NCBI RefSeq assembly: GCF_025420585.1
Contig: NZ_JAOEGB010000037.1
Location: 1-59,220, forward strand
DNA: 59,220 nucleotides
From: Planotetraspora sp. A-T 1434
Lineage (GTDB): Bacteria; Actinomycetota; Actinomycetes; Streptosporangiales; Streptosporangiaceae
Direction: 5' to 3'
The notes under the pieces were generated by a model. That model was not told the origin of the DNA and searched no databases. It was given only the letters and a program-made list of their open reading frames with translations. Below, in pieces: positions 42,351 to 50,215 of the stretch. Each line of letters opens with the position of its first letter. The stretch's first letter is position 1. A program made the position numbers and the translations under genes.

Positions 42351-43016
42351 ATGGATGTCACCAATCGCCGTGAGCTTGCCCGCAGGGCACTCGATGGCTA
42401 CGTGAGTGGCCCTGCCGCCTCGATCCGGGCGATGGCCTCCGCCCTGGCGAAGGTCGACAACGCCGTGGCCGTGGTGCTAGTCGAGGGCATCAGCGACCAG
42501 ATCGCACTGGAAACGGCCGCGGTGGGCCGCGGCCGGGATCTCGAGGCAGAGCGGGTCGTGATCGTGCCGATCGGCGGGGCGCACGCGATCGGCCGCTTCC
42601 TGACGAGGTTGGGCCCGCTGGGGACCCGGGTGCGACTTGCCGGCCTGTGTGACCTGCATGAGGAGGACATATTCCGGCGCGGACTGGTCGCGACCCATGT
42701 CGGCTCACCCCGCACCCGCACCGAGATGGAGCGCCTGGGGTTCTACGTCTGCGTCAACGATCTCGAGGACGAGCTGATCCGTGCCGTGGGCACCGCAGGG
42801 GTCGAAGCGCTCTTCGACTCACAGGGCGACCTCGGGTCGTTCCGCTCGTTGCAGAGCCAGCCCGCCTGGCGCGGCCGGGAGCCCGAAGCGCAGATGCGGC
42901 GGTTCCTGGGCAGCGGCTCGCGCCGCAAGCTGCGCTACGCTCGGCTGCTCGTCGAGGCGGCAGTTGGCCGGGATACCTTGCCTCGGCCGCTCGACGCGCT
43001 GCTCACCGCCGTTTGA
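42351..43016 (+). CDS. stand-alone TOPRIM-domain protein (OLD-like)
   Basis: 221 residues from ATG 42351 (GGGAG upstream). A TOPRIM fold is indicated by VAVVLVEGISDQIALETAA (conserved Glu), IVPIGGAHAIGRFLTRL and LAGLCDLHEEDIF (D-x-x-E/D), as in OLD-family nucleases, DnaG and topoisomerases. The ATPase part of OLD proteins is absent. The second half (ELIRAVGTAGVEALFDSQGDLGSFRSLQSQPAWRGR) is seen in many actinobacterial relatives. Possible metal-dependent nuclease or phosphotransfer domain; physiological role unknown. Confidence 0.82.
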   Translation: MDVTNRRELARRALDGYVSGPAASIRAMASALAKVDNAVAVVLVEGISDQIALETAAVGRGRDLEAERVVIVPIGGAHAIGRFLTRLGPLGTRVRLAGLCDLHEEDIFRRGLVATHVGSPRTRTEMERLGFYVCVNDLEDELIRAVGTAGVEALFDSQGDLGSFRSLQSQPAWRGREPEAQMRRFLGSGSRRKLRYARLLVEAAVGRDTLPRPLDALLTAV

Positions 43017-43482
43017 CCCACCGAAGATCAAGCTCGACCATCGCCACGAACGTCCACTCACGCCGGGCCCGCCGACCGGGGACGCACATGATCTGCCGCG
43101 GCATCTGCGGATCCGGCTGTCGTCATCGCTGCCCTCGGCAACAGTCATCGCAGCCGGGTGGAAACGTAGGTTCAGATGCGCATCATCCCTGGCCGCTCGT
43201 AGGTCAGCACCGACCACATGATTCGGCTCCCGGCACCTCAGGCGTACGGACGAGGACAAGGGCCGTCCTACACGTCGCAACCGCCAACCGGCAACGCAGC
43301 AGTCCCCCACACGAGAACGCCCGCTCATGCCGAAGCTCAAAGAGCGGATACGGCACAATCGAGACTTCGGCTCGTAGCCAGGCTCTCGCCAATCTGTGGC
43401 ATCACTTTCGGCTTGAACCGGCCGGAAATGTCAGAGGCCGATGACAGGTTCTGTCGGCACACGAACAGAGGAAGGATCGCCG
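43017..43482. other. 466-bp stretch without a supported gene
   Basis: Frames on both strands are Arg/Ser/Pro-rich without start signals or domains. A short dyad with GCTCATGCCGAAGC lies near 43325. The only clear signal is the GAGGAAGG ribosome site near the end for the next gene. Confidence 0.5.
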
Positions 43483-44298
43483 ATGCCCGCACGCACGTCG
43501 GTCGCACTGAGCTTCGTCGAGGAAGGCGCCGGCACTCCTGTACTGGCTTTACACGGGTGGACGCCCGATCACCGGTTGATGCTCGGGTGCCTGGAGCCCG
43601 TGTTCGCCGACCGTGCTGGGTACCGGCGGCTGTACCCGGACCTGCCCGGGATGGGCAAGTCGGCGGCGCCGCCGTCGATCACAAGTTCCGATGACGTGCT
43701 CGCTGCCGTGCACGATTTCGTGGACGACGCCATCGGCGACACACCGTTCCTGCTGATCGGCGAGTCGTACGGCGGCTACCTCAGCCGTGCACTGGTCCGT
43801 GACCGCGCCGACCAGGTGCTCGGCTTGGCGCTGATCTGCCCGATCGGAACAGCGGTGCGCCACGCGAACCGCACGGTCCCCACCATGCAGGTGCTGCGCT
43901 CGGACCCTGAACTGATCAAAACGCTCGACGAGCGGACCGCTGCGGAGTTCGCAGCCATGGCGGTCGTGCAGACGCCCGAGACGGCCCGACGGTTCCGGGA
44001 TGAGATCATGACCGGTCTCGATCTGGCCGACCACGCCGCGATGGCCCGGATCGAACAGCGATGGGAACTGAGCCGCGAACCCGAGACCGGAGATCCGTTC
44101 GCGCGCCCGACACTGATCCTCGCCGGACGTCAGGATCAGAGTGTGGGGTACAGCGACCAGTTCGTCCTACTGCCGCACTATCCGCGAGCGACTTTCGCGG
44201 TGCTCGACGTCGCCGGCCACAACCTCCAGATCGAGCAGCCACGACTGTTCGACGCCTTGATGCACGAATGGCTCGACCGAGTGACCGCGGAGCGATAG
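43483..44298 (+). CDS. alpha/beta-hydrolase
   Basis: 271 residues from ATG 43483 with GAGGAAGG upstream. Oxyanion region LALHGWTPDHR, nucleophile elbow GESYGGYLS (Ser), acid in LILAGRQDQSVGYSD (Asp) and catalytic His in DVAGHNLQIEQP. Cap region helical (ALICPIGTAV through DHAAMARIEQRWEL). Probably an esterase or C-C hydrolase with a small substrate. Single gene with its own terminator at 44313-44340. Confidence 0.88.
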   Translation: MPARTSVALSFVEEGAGTPVLALHGWTPDHRLMLGCLEPVFADRAGYRRLYPDLPGMGKSAAPPSITSSDDVLAAVHDFVDDAIGDTPFLLIGESYGGYLSRALVRDRADQVLGLALICPIGTAVRHANRTVPTMQVLRSDPELIKTLDERTAAEFAAMAVVQTPETARRFRDEIMTGLDLADHAAMARIEQRWELSREPETGDPFARPTLILAGRQDQSVGYSDQFVLLPHYPRATFAVLDVAGHNLQIEQPRLFDALMHEWLDRVTAER

Positions 44299-44312
44299 AA
44301 CATCGATAACCC

Positions 44313-44340
44313 GGTCGGCGCGACGAGACTTGCGCCGACC
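44313..44340 (+). terminator. 9-bp hairpin terminator after the hydrolase gene
   Basis: GGTCGGCGC (44313-44321) and GCGCCGACC (44332-44340), 10-nt loop, 15 bp past the stop, followed by ATCCTCATTT. Confidence 0.7.
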
Positions 44341-44352
44341 ATCCTCATTTGC

Positions 44353-44409
44353 CGCTGGGCGGGCGTCGGAGATCCGAATGCGGGTCACGTCCGGCTCTGC
44401 CGATGAGCG
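44353..44409 (+). repeat. dispersed repeat, 50 bp shared with 47369-47418
   Basis: CGCTGGGCGGGCGTCGGAGA and the next 30 bp occur again at 47369 with one mismatch (49 of 50). The end carries CTCTGCCGATGAGCG, also found at 46694-46709. Confidence 0.75.
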
Positions 44410-44429
44410 AGCGGTGGTGGGCTGGCAAA

Positions 44430-44810
44430 TCAAGCAGCCTGGATGTCGAGCCGTTCGGGCGATGGAAGTTCATCTGGATTCGTCTCCTCGACGCCGACCC
44501 ACTCGATGCCGCCGAGGACCTCCCCCCGCTGAGGGTCCTCGATCGTGTAAAGGAACAGACCGTCATGGGAGCCTCGAACGCCCGCATTGACTCGTATGGC
44601 CATCCCGAGGCCGCGACCATGCTGGAAATCGATGGACGGGCACCCGCAGCCACACATGCCGACGACGACCACTTCCGCCGCCCGACGCCGCAGGGTTTCG
44701 ACGTCCTGGAAACCAACGGACAGCAGCGCCTCAAGCACCGCTCGCTCTCGCTGAGTCAGCGGCCTCGTGTCCACACCAATGATCGTCTCATCAGCGACGG
44801 CGATCAGCAT
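44430..44810 (-). CDS. conserved hypothetical protein with CGCGCP motif
   Basis: 126 residues. Conserved features of a small actinobacterial family: RPLTQRERAVLEALLSVGF, VVGMCGCGCPSIDF (closely spaced Cys), and a C-terminal stretch LGGIEWVGVEETNPDELPSPERL. The ATG at 44810 lacks a good ribosome site; GTG 44774 is an alternative start. The Cys cluster might bind a metal. Function unknown. Confidence 0.75.
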   Translation of the reverse strand: MLIAVADETIIGVDTRPLTQRERAVLEALLSVGFQDVETLRRRAAEVVVVGMCGCGCPSIDFQHGRGLGMAIRVNAGVRGSHDGLFLYTIEDPQRGEVLGGIEWVGVEETNPDELPSPERLDIQAA

Positions 44811-44942
44811 CCGCTATTGCCGCGAGCGGAGCGCTCATGCCGAATTGAGTGCACGCATCTTGGTCGATTTCGGCGTGCGGATTTGAGCGTCAGCCGGTGA
44901 AGCCGAGCAGTTGGGCTCGTCCCGAGTACTCGATAAACGAAA

Positions 44943-44972
44943 CGGCGGCCCGGGAACAGTCCCGGGCCGTCG
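44943..44972 (-). terminator. strong terminator of the SDR gene
   Basis: 13-bp stem around GGCCCGGGA/TCCCGGGCC with a 4-nt loop, 8 bp past the minus-strand stop, followed in the direction of transcription by TTTCGTTTATC: a textbook intrinsic terminator. Confidence 0.85.
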
Positions 44973-44980
44973 CTTGTGGT

Positions 44981-45889
44981 TCATGCCTGGAAGTAGTGCC
45001 CCTCGTCCAGGTCGGCGATTAGGCCGGGATGGGCCGGGGTCCAGCCGAGCAGTTCGTGGGTGATCAAGGCCGACGCCGGGTTGTCCATCTGCGCCAACGA
45101 CCCGAGGAAGCCGAAGTAGTCGTCCGCCTCCTCGGGGCTGATGCTGCGGACCGCGATGCCCAGGTTGCGGCCGACGGCGGCGGCGATCTCGGCGAACGGG
45201 ACGCCCTCGTCGGCGACCCCGTGCAGGCGCGAGCCGGCCGGCGCCTTCTCGAGGGCGAGCCGGTAAAGGTCGGCCGCGTCGAGCGTGTGCACGGCCGGCC
45301 ACCGGTTGGCGCCCTCGCCGACGTATGCGGCGTACCCGTTCTGCCGGGCGGCGGCAATGATGGCCGTGATGAAGCCGTGGTGGTCGAGCGAACTGTGCAC
45401 TGTGGGCGCGAGCCGGACGATCGAGGAGCGCACGCCGCGCGAGGCGAGGTCAGCCACGAAGTTCTCCGCGTCGACCCGGTAGCCGCCCGGGAACACGTCC
45501 CGTTCGGTGCCAGGGCGGCCGACGACGCCGCCCATCACGATCATGGCCGTCCCGCTCGTGCCGACCAGTGGCTTGCCGGAGCCGTCCAGACCGTCGGCAA
45601 GTGCCTTGAGGGCGACTAGGTCGGCCTCAGCAGCGCCGGCCATGTCGCCGGTCAGCATGAGGTCGTGGCGGAACGCGAGGTGGATAACGCCGTCGGAGGC
45701 GGCCGCCTCCTCGCGCAGCACGTCGAGGTCGGACAAGTCGCCGCGGCGCACCTGGGCGCCGAGCTTCTCGATCGCGGCGGCCGACGCATCGGAGCGGGCC
45801 AGGCCGACGGCCTGGTGCCCGGCGGAGAGCAGTTCCGGCAGGACCGCGGAGCCGAGGTGGCCGGAGGCGCCGGTGATGAATACCCGCAT
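44981..45889 (-). CDS. NAD-dependent epimerase/dehydratase-like SDR
   Basis: 302 residues from ATG 45889 (GAAGGA upstream). Rossmann NAD(P) loop VFITGASGHLGSAVLPELL, acid/basic specificity region GLARSDASA, VIHLAFRHD, and the atypical active site without a clear YxxxK, as in NmrA/atypical extended SDRs. Divergent from a TetR gene with three operators between them, so this is almost certainly the TetR target. Substrate unknown; related pairs respond to toxic electrophiles or xenobiotics. Confidence 0.88.
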   Translation of the reverse strand: MRVFITGASGHLGSAVLPELLSAGHQAVGLARSDASAAAIEKLGAQVRRGDLSDLDVLREEAAASDGVIHLAFRHDLMLTGDMAGAAEADLVALKALADGLDGSGKPLVGTSGTAMIVMGGVVGRPGTERDVFPGGYRVDAENFVADLASRGVRSSIVRLAPTVHSSLDHHGFITAIIAAARQNGYAAYVGEGANRWPAVHTLDAADLYRLALEKAPAGSRLHGVADEGVPFAEIAAAVGRNLGIAVRSISPEEADDYFGFLGSLAQMDNPASALITHELLGWTPAHPGLIADLDEGHYFQA

Positions 45890-45910
45890 CGTGGTTCCTT
45901 CCCAAGGACT

Positions 45911-45993
45911 GATGTCATCTTGCGACATCACCGTACACCGTGATGTCACCACGCGACATACTCTCGCCGAGAAGGATGTCGCCATGTGACATC
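45911..45993. promoter_or_regulatory. three TetR operators between SDR and TetR genes
   Basis: Three 19-bp dyads share GATGTC-N7-GACATC: 45911-45929 (GATGTCATCTTGCGACATC), 45942-45960 (last base A instead of C) and 45975-45993 (GATGTCGCCATGTGACATC). Centres are 31 and 33 bp apart, about three helical turns, so three dimers could bind on one face and close both promoters. Confidence 0.85.
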
Positions 45994-46009
45994 GGATACC
46001 ATGGTCGGC

Positions 46010-46606
46010 ATGGCCCGCTGGCAACCGGACGCGCGCGCCCGCTTAGAGGCGGCCGCGTTGGAGCTATTCCACGAGCGCGGCTTCGAGCAGACCACGGTCA
46101 CCGAAATTGCGGCCCGCGCCGGCCTCGACAAACGCACGTTCTACCGGCTCTTCGGCGACAAGCGCGAGGCACTCTTCAGCGGAGGCAAGCTGCTGGAGGA
46201 TGTCCTGGTCAAGGCGGTCGCCGAGACGGACGCCGCCCCTTTCGAGACGGTTATCGCCGCCTTCCATCAGGTGGCGAACGAGATCTTCGCCGACCGCCTC
46301 GACCTGGTTCGGATGCGTCAGTCCATCATCGAGGGCAGCCCCGAGCTACAGGAGCGCGAACTGCGCAAGACGGGCTCGCTGGCGGCGGCGGTCACCGCCG
46401 CCCTGCGTGAGAAGGGCGTCGGCGAGACCACGGCCACCCTGGCCACCGAGTCGGGCGTCACGGTTTTCCGGGCGGCGTTCGCCCGCTGGGTCGCGCCCGG
46501 CTGCGACGCCTCCCTCGCCGACCTGATCGCCGAGATGGCCGCCGAGCTGCGCGCGGTCACGTCGGCCCCAGCCGTGCCGGCCCCGAACGCGGCGACGCCC
46601 ACCTGA
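46010..46606 (+). CDS. TetR-family repressor of the SDR gene
   Basis: 198 residues. ATG 46010 is preferred over ATG 46001 and 45986, as 45986 lies within the third operator. The helix-turn-helix is AALELFHERGFEQTTVTEIAARAGLDKRTFYRLFGDKREALF (about 12-55); the ligand domain is helical with EIFADRLDLVRMRQSIIEGSPELQERELRKTG. Divergent from the SDR gene, with three operators between; autoregulation and repression of the SDR are expected. Inducer unknown. Confidence 0.9.
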   Translation: MARWQPDARARLEAAALELFHERGFEQTTVTEIAARAGLDKRTFYRLFGDKREALFSGGKLLEDVLVKAVAETDAAPFETVIAAFHQVANEIFADRLDLVRMRQSIIEGSPELQERELRKTGSLAAAVTAALREKGVGETTATLATESGVTVFRAAFARWVAPGCDASLADLIAEMAAELRAVTSAPAVPAPNAATPT

Positions 46607-46697
46607 CGGTCGTGACGAAACGTCGGCAACACCCCTGAACGGGTGCACTGTTCTGCCGCGAGTCGCGCGTCTGGGCCCGTCTAGCAACGTCCGACTC

Positions 46698-46709
46698 TGC
46701 CGATGAGCG
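46698..46709 (+). repeat. dispersed repeat copy (core TGCCGATGAGCG)
   Basis: CGTCCGACTCTGCCGATGAGCG at 46688-46709 matches CGTCCGGCTCTGCCGATGAGCG of the 44353-44409 copy except one base. It lies between the TetR gene and the convergent hypothetical gene. Confidence 0.6.
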
Positions 46710-46777
46710 TGCGCCATGTACGACGCGGCGATGACATCGGCAGGGCGGAGCGACGCAAACGCGCAGTCCCGGGGTAA

Positions 46778-47284
46778 TCAGTAGCCAGGTTCGCCACCAG
46801 CGGCCAGCCGGGCCGCTGCCTCGGCAGGAGTGTCGTCGTAGCCCGGCCGGGCCACGAGCACCGATTGGAAGAAGTGCCCCTGCGTGTCATCTGGGTCATC
46901 ATCGGCTGCGAACGGTCGCCACAGCGCGAGGTGCAACGCTCGCGCGGTGAACCCGTCATCGTCTTCGTTGGGCACGAGGTCGATGTGGCTTCGGAGCCGC
47001 TCCACGACCTCCAGCGCGGGCAAGCCAAAGATGTCGACGTCGTGGTGTCGCACCACGTCGCGCTCGTGCGGACGCCACACTTCGATCGCATTGACCCGGT
47101 CCCGTGTCGGCCCCGCCCCGAAGCCCACACTGAACCCAAGCCCGCTCGTCAGGTGCACGGCCAGCTCACCGTAGGCGGTCGGCTCCAGCGGACCGAACGT
47201 TTCGAGCGCCGCTCGTGCCTCGTCCGGCGTCATACCGAGCCGCAGCGGACCGATCCCGTGCGGCGGGTCGAGCACTAACTCCAT
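46778..47284 (-). CDS. conserved hypothetical protein
   Basis: 168-residue cytosolic protein of a family often seen in actinomycetes: MELVLDPPHGIGPLRLGMTPDEARAALETFGP at the N-terminus, LGFSVGFGAG in the middle, and DIFGLPALEVVERL. C-terminus with GHFFQSVLVARPGYDD. Start ATG 47284; no clear ribosome site. Likely an immunity-like or DUF protein; no function assigned. Confidence 0.75.
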   Translation of the reverse strand: MELVLDPPHGIGPLRLGMTPDEARAALETFGPLEPTAYGELAVHLTSGLGFSVGFGAGPTRDRVNAIEVWRPHERDVVRHHDVDIFGLPALEVVERLRSHIDLVPNEDDDGFTARALHLALWRPFAADDDPDDTQGHFFQSVLVARPGYDDTPAEAAARLAAGGEPGY

Positions 47285-47368
47285 CCGCTGATCATCGCAG
47301 GCTCCCCATCCGTGGAGGGAAACGAACAGGCACAGTCAGCGTGCCGTCGTCACGGCGCACGCTTCTGT

Positions 47369-47418
47369 CGCTGGGCGGGCGTCGGAGATCCGAATGCGGG
47401 ACACGTCCGGCTCTGCCG
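47369..47418 (+). repeat. second copy of the 50-bp repeat at 44353
   Basis: Identical to 44353-44402 at 49 of 50 positions; afterwards the TGCCGATGAGCG core is altered to TGCCGGATTGAG. Lies between two minus-strand genes. Confidence 0.75.
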
Positions 47419-47516
47419 GATTGAGGGCTCTCGGTCTGGCCGGCGCGATGTCGTTGCTCCCGGGCCGTCCGACAACGATCCCCAACCGTCGCATCTGTAG
47501 ACGAATAGGGTGTTTG

Positions 47517-48137
47517 TTAATCGCCAGTTCGCTGCGGAAGGCCGCCGTGATGTAGTCCGTTCAGGAGGAGGGCGAGCAGGCGGTCGGCTTGAGCTGAGCT
47601 GTCTGGGGTGTCCTGGGCGGCCCAGGCGATAGCGCCGATCATCTTCAGCACATCCGCGTCGTCCGCATCGGCAACGACCACGCCTGATTGCCGCGCCCTC
47701 GCCAACAACGCGGCTCCCGCCTCGAACATCTCCGCATGCCAGGTCGATACAGGGCTACTCCCGCGATCGAGCGCCGAGCTCATCACGGCGGCCGACAGGC
47801 CCCGGTAGGTCAGGCCATGCCTGAGCGCAGCACGCAACCAGGTGGACAACGCGTCGAATTCGTCCTCGGCCGTCAGCAGCCGGCGACCAAGGTCCACTAG
47901 TTCGGCTATCTGCTCGGCGAGTACCGCCTCTATGAGATCCAGCCGAGTGGGGAAATGCCGATACAGCGTCCCGCTGGCCACCCCTGCCCGCCGAGCGATC
48001 TCGTCCAGGGAGGCGTCCACACCGAACTCGGCAAACGCGATTTTCGCCTGGTCGACCAACTGCCCGTAGTTACGTCGGGCGTCTGCCCGCCTCGGACGCC
48101 CGGCGCGCGACCGCGGATCGTGGCCTGCCGGCACCAT
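47517..48137 (-). CDS. TetR-family transcriptional regulator
   Basis: 206 residues from ATG 48137 (AAGGGG 7 nt upstream; GTG 48143 also possible). Basic N-terminus RSRAGRPRRADARRNYGQL, helix-turn-helix IAFAEFGVDASLDEIARRAGVASGTLYRHFPTRLDLIEAVL, and a TetR_C-like ligand domain (STWLRAALRHGLTYRGL, LKMIGAIAWAAQDT). Divergent from the SnoaL-like gene; the 101-bp intergenic region contains two CTAACCGG repeats and GGACACAGTCC, possible operators. Confidence 0.88.
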   Translation of the reverse strand: MVPAGHDPRSRAGRPRRADARRNYGQLVDQAKIAFAEFGVDASLDEIARRAGVASGTLYRHFPTRLDLIEAVLAEQIAELVDLGRRLLTAEDEFDALSTWLRAALRHGLTYRGLSAAVMSSALDRGSSPVSTWHAEMFEAGAALLARARQSGVVVADADDADVLKMIGAIAWAAQDTPDSSAQADRLLALLLNGLHHGGLPQRTGD

Positions 48138-48238
48138 CACCACACCCCTTGCTAACCGGGGACACAGTCCGCTACCGTGCCCATCTAACCGGACTACGCC
48201 TCACCTTACTGGCATGGCTCCCCTGGAGGGTCGCTTCC

Positions 48239-49048
48239 ATGGCGCTGACGGAACAAGACCGAATCGACATCACCGACCTGATCAATCGCCACGGTCACCT
48301 CACGGACGCGGGCAAGCTGGACCAAGCGGGTGAGCTGTTCACCCCAGAAGCCACCTATGACCTGGACGACTTCGACCGCGGCTCGTTGCACGGGACCGCG
48401 GCAATCCATGAGGCCGCGCTCGCATTGGGCGACGCCAACCCGGTCGGCCATCACGTCACCAACATCCTGATCACTCAGATTGACGATCGCTCGGCACGGG
48501 TCCAATCCAAAGGAATCGGCATCAAGGCCGACGGAACAGCCGGCAGTGTCGTCTACGACGACATCGTCACGCGCCAACCCGACGGCTGGAAGATCAGCTA
48601 CCGCAAGGTGACTGCCACGCGAGCGGCACTCGGCCAGCAAGAAGTCGGTCCGCGTGAGGTTCTGGAGCGTTTCCACCAAGCCGCCATCAGCCAGTCCGCC
48701 GATGACATGAGCCGCGTGTACGCCCTCGACGCCGTCCATGAGTTCCCATTCACTAGCCCAGGCCTGCCATCCCGGCTTGAGGGCCGCGACGAAATCGTGA
48801 ACTGGATCGCCGCAGGGTGGAAAGCCCACCCGCTGAAGTATGAGCGTTACCGTACTCTTGCCATCTACGACACCAACGACCCGGAAACAATCATCGTCGA
48901 GCAGGAAGCCCTCGGGACCAGCGCATCCACCGGCGAGTTCACGCTTCCCAACATCGTTGTCCTCACCGCCCGCAACGGGCACATTGCCCATCTGCGCGAC
49001 TACGTCAACATCCTGGCAGCCACAGCCGCCATGGGACGCGATATGTAA
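48239..49048 (+). CDS. double SnoaL-like (NTF2-fold) protein
   Basis: 269 residues from ATG 48239 (GGAGGG upstream). Two NTF2-like domains in tandem: 1-135 (MALTEQDRIDITDLINRHGHLTDAGKLDQAGELFTPEATYDLD, VGHHVTNILI, WKISYRKVTATRA) and 140-269 (REVLERFHQAAISQSADDMSRVYALDAVHEFPFTSPGLPSRLEGRDEIVNWIAAGW). Such folds act as small hydrolases, isomerases or ligand binders. Divergent TetR gene is its likely repressor. Confidence 0.85.
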   Translation: MALTEQDRIDITDLINRHGHLTDAGKLDQAGELFTPEATYDLDDFDRGSLHGTAAIHEAALALGDANPVGHHVTNILITQIDDRSARVQSKGIGIKADGTAGSVVYDDIVTRQPDGWKISYRKVTATRAALGQQEVGPREVLERFHQAAISQSADDMSRVYALDAVHEFPFTSPGLPSRLEGRDEIVNWIAAGWKAHPLKYERYRTLAIYDTNDPETIIVEQEALGTSASTGEFTLPNIVVLTARNGHIAHLRDYVNILAATAAMGRDM

Positions 49049-49112
49049 ACGCGCCACCGCGCCGCATCACCATCATCGAATCCGCTTCGTAGCGTAGGCG
49101 ATAGTCGCTCCC

Positions 49113-49270
49113 CCGATTCGCTGGCAATCGGCCGGATCGCGGCGAGGCAGATCGCACTGGTGCGGCGGGTGCTGCGGCCGGTGCGAGCTGGCGGGCTGTC
49201 AAAGGGCGTGACGTTCACCGCGGTGTTCGTCGTGGTGCTGATCCTGCGCTCGATCGCCTTCAAGCTGTAG
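49113..49270 (+). pseudogene. C-terminal membrane tail, probable gene remnant
   Basis: Frame ending TAG 49268-49270 reads LAIGRIAARQIALVRRVLRP then GGLSKGVTFTAVFVVVLILR and SIAFKL, a charged segment followed by a terminal membrane helix. No start codon with a ribosome site was found, and the part before it is not protein-like. Probably the end of a lost membrane protein gene; a tiny tail-anchored protein is a weaker option. The rest of 49049-49373 is empty. Confidence 0.35.
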
Positions 49271-49373
49271 CCCAGACCCACCAACACTCCACCCAATCCA
49301 AGCCCCGGCAGCGGACGTCCGCACATGCCGCCGATCGCGCGTTTGGCATGAGGCGAACCACCGGGCGATGCCC

Positions 49374-49889
49374 TCAGCCGTTGCCGTCCTGGAACCTGCG
49401 TATCTCAAATTCGTACTCGGCAAATGGTTGCAGGCCGACCGAGGCGCGGCGAAGGTCGAGTTGATCGCGGTCCTCTATTGGGTGGGGTCTGAACCCAGTG
49501 CCGTCCTCGACGAACTGGGTTCCGTACAGTTGGGGGCGGCCGGCGTTCACCCGTACTCGATCGGCGAGGTAGGCCAGGTGGGCTCGTTTCGCTTCCTGCT
49601 GGTCGACGGCTGCGGACAGCGCGGAATGGAACTCGCGCTGTATGTCCGGCGCGGCGTCGGCGTGCTGGGCGAGCAGCCACGCCGCGGCTTCCCCGTCCTG
49701 CCCGACCTGGGACCAAAGCGGCCAGCCTCGAACGCGGACCACAGACCAGAGCCACGTGGTGTTGTCCCGATCGATGTCCATCCACCGGGCCATGAACTCC
49801 TGACTCGAAGACTCCGCGGCCTGTCGGCGGATATCCTGATCGACCTCCATCCTTCGTAACAGTTCCGTCCGCAGTTCGTCATCAGTCAC
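49374..49889 (-). CDS. DUF6624-family protein
   Basis: 171 residues from GTG 49889 (AGGGTCCAGG upstream); a longer frame to 49946 is less likely. Matches DUF6624 by DELRTELLRRMEVDQDIRR, WMDIDRDNTTWLWSVVRVRGWPLWSQVGQDGEAAAWLLAQHAD, LAYLADRVRVNAGRPQLYGTQFV. The conserved GWP and QHAD motifs are typical. Cytosolic, function unknown. No gene is seen in the 326 bp upstream (49890-50215). Confidence 0.85.
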   Translation of the reverse strand: MTDDELRTELLRRMEVDQDIRRQAAESSSQEFMARWMDIDRDNTTWLWSVVRVRGWPLWSQVGQDGEAAAWLLAQHADAAPDIQREFHSALSAAVDQQEAKRAHLAYLADRVRVNAGRPQLYGTQFVEDGTGFRPHPIEDRDQLDLRRASVGLQPFAEYEFEIRRFQDGNG

Positions 49890-50215
49890 GACCTGGACCC
49901 TACGATCCCCCGGCGCTGATTCAGAACAGGCGGAACCGTGTATCACTCCGTGTCACCAACCGCAGCCGCTTTTGAGAGGATGGAAAGCCGGGGATGTGAC
50001 GAGGGAATTCGCAGCGTATCCTCTTCTGCCGCGAAGCGCGCTCCTCTCATCACGGCGTCAGCGTGGGCGCTACCAGAGACTTCGGTCAGGACATATCGCA
50101 GCGTGCATGTTCATTGGTAGTGACGTTCCATGGTCACGACCAATGGCGCGCAACAGCGGGAACGCCTGAAAGGGGACGTTCGGGATATACTCTCTGCTCG
50201 GTGAGACGCGCCGGG

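Noticed and set aside
43441-43482. earlier start for the alpha/beta-hydrolase
   Set aside because: No ribosome site and non-homologous sequence; GAGGAAGG marks ATG 43483.
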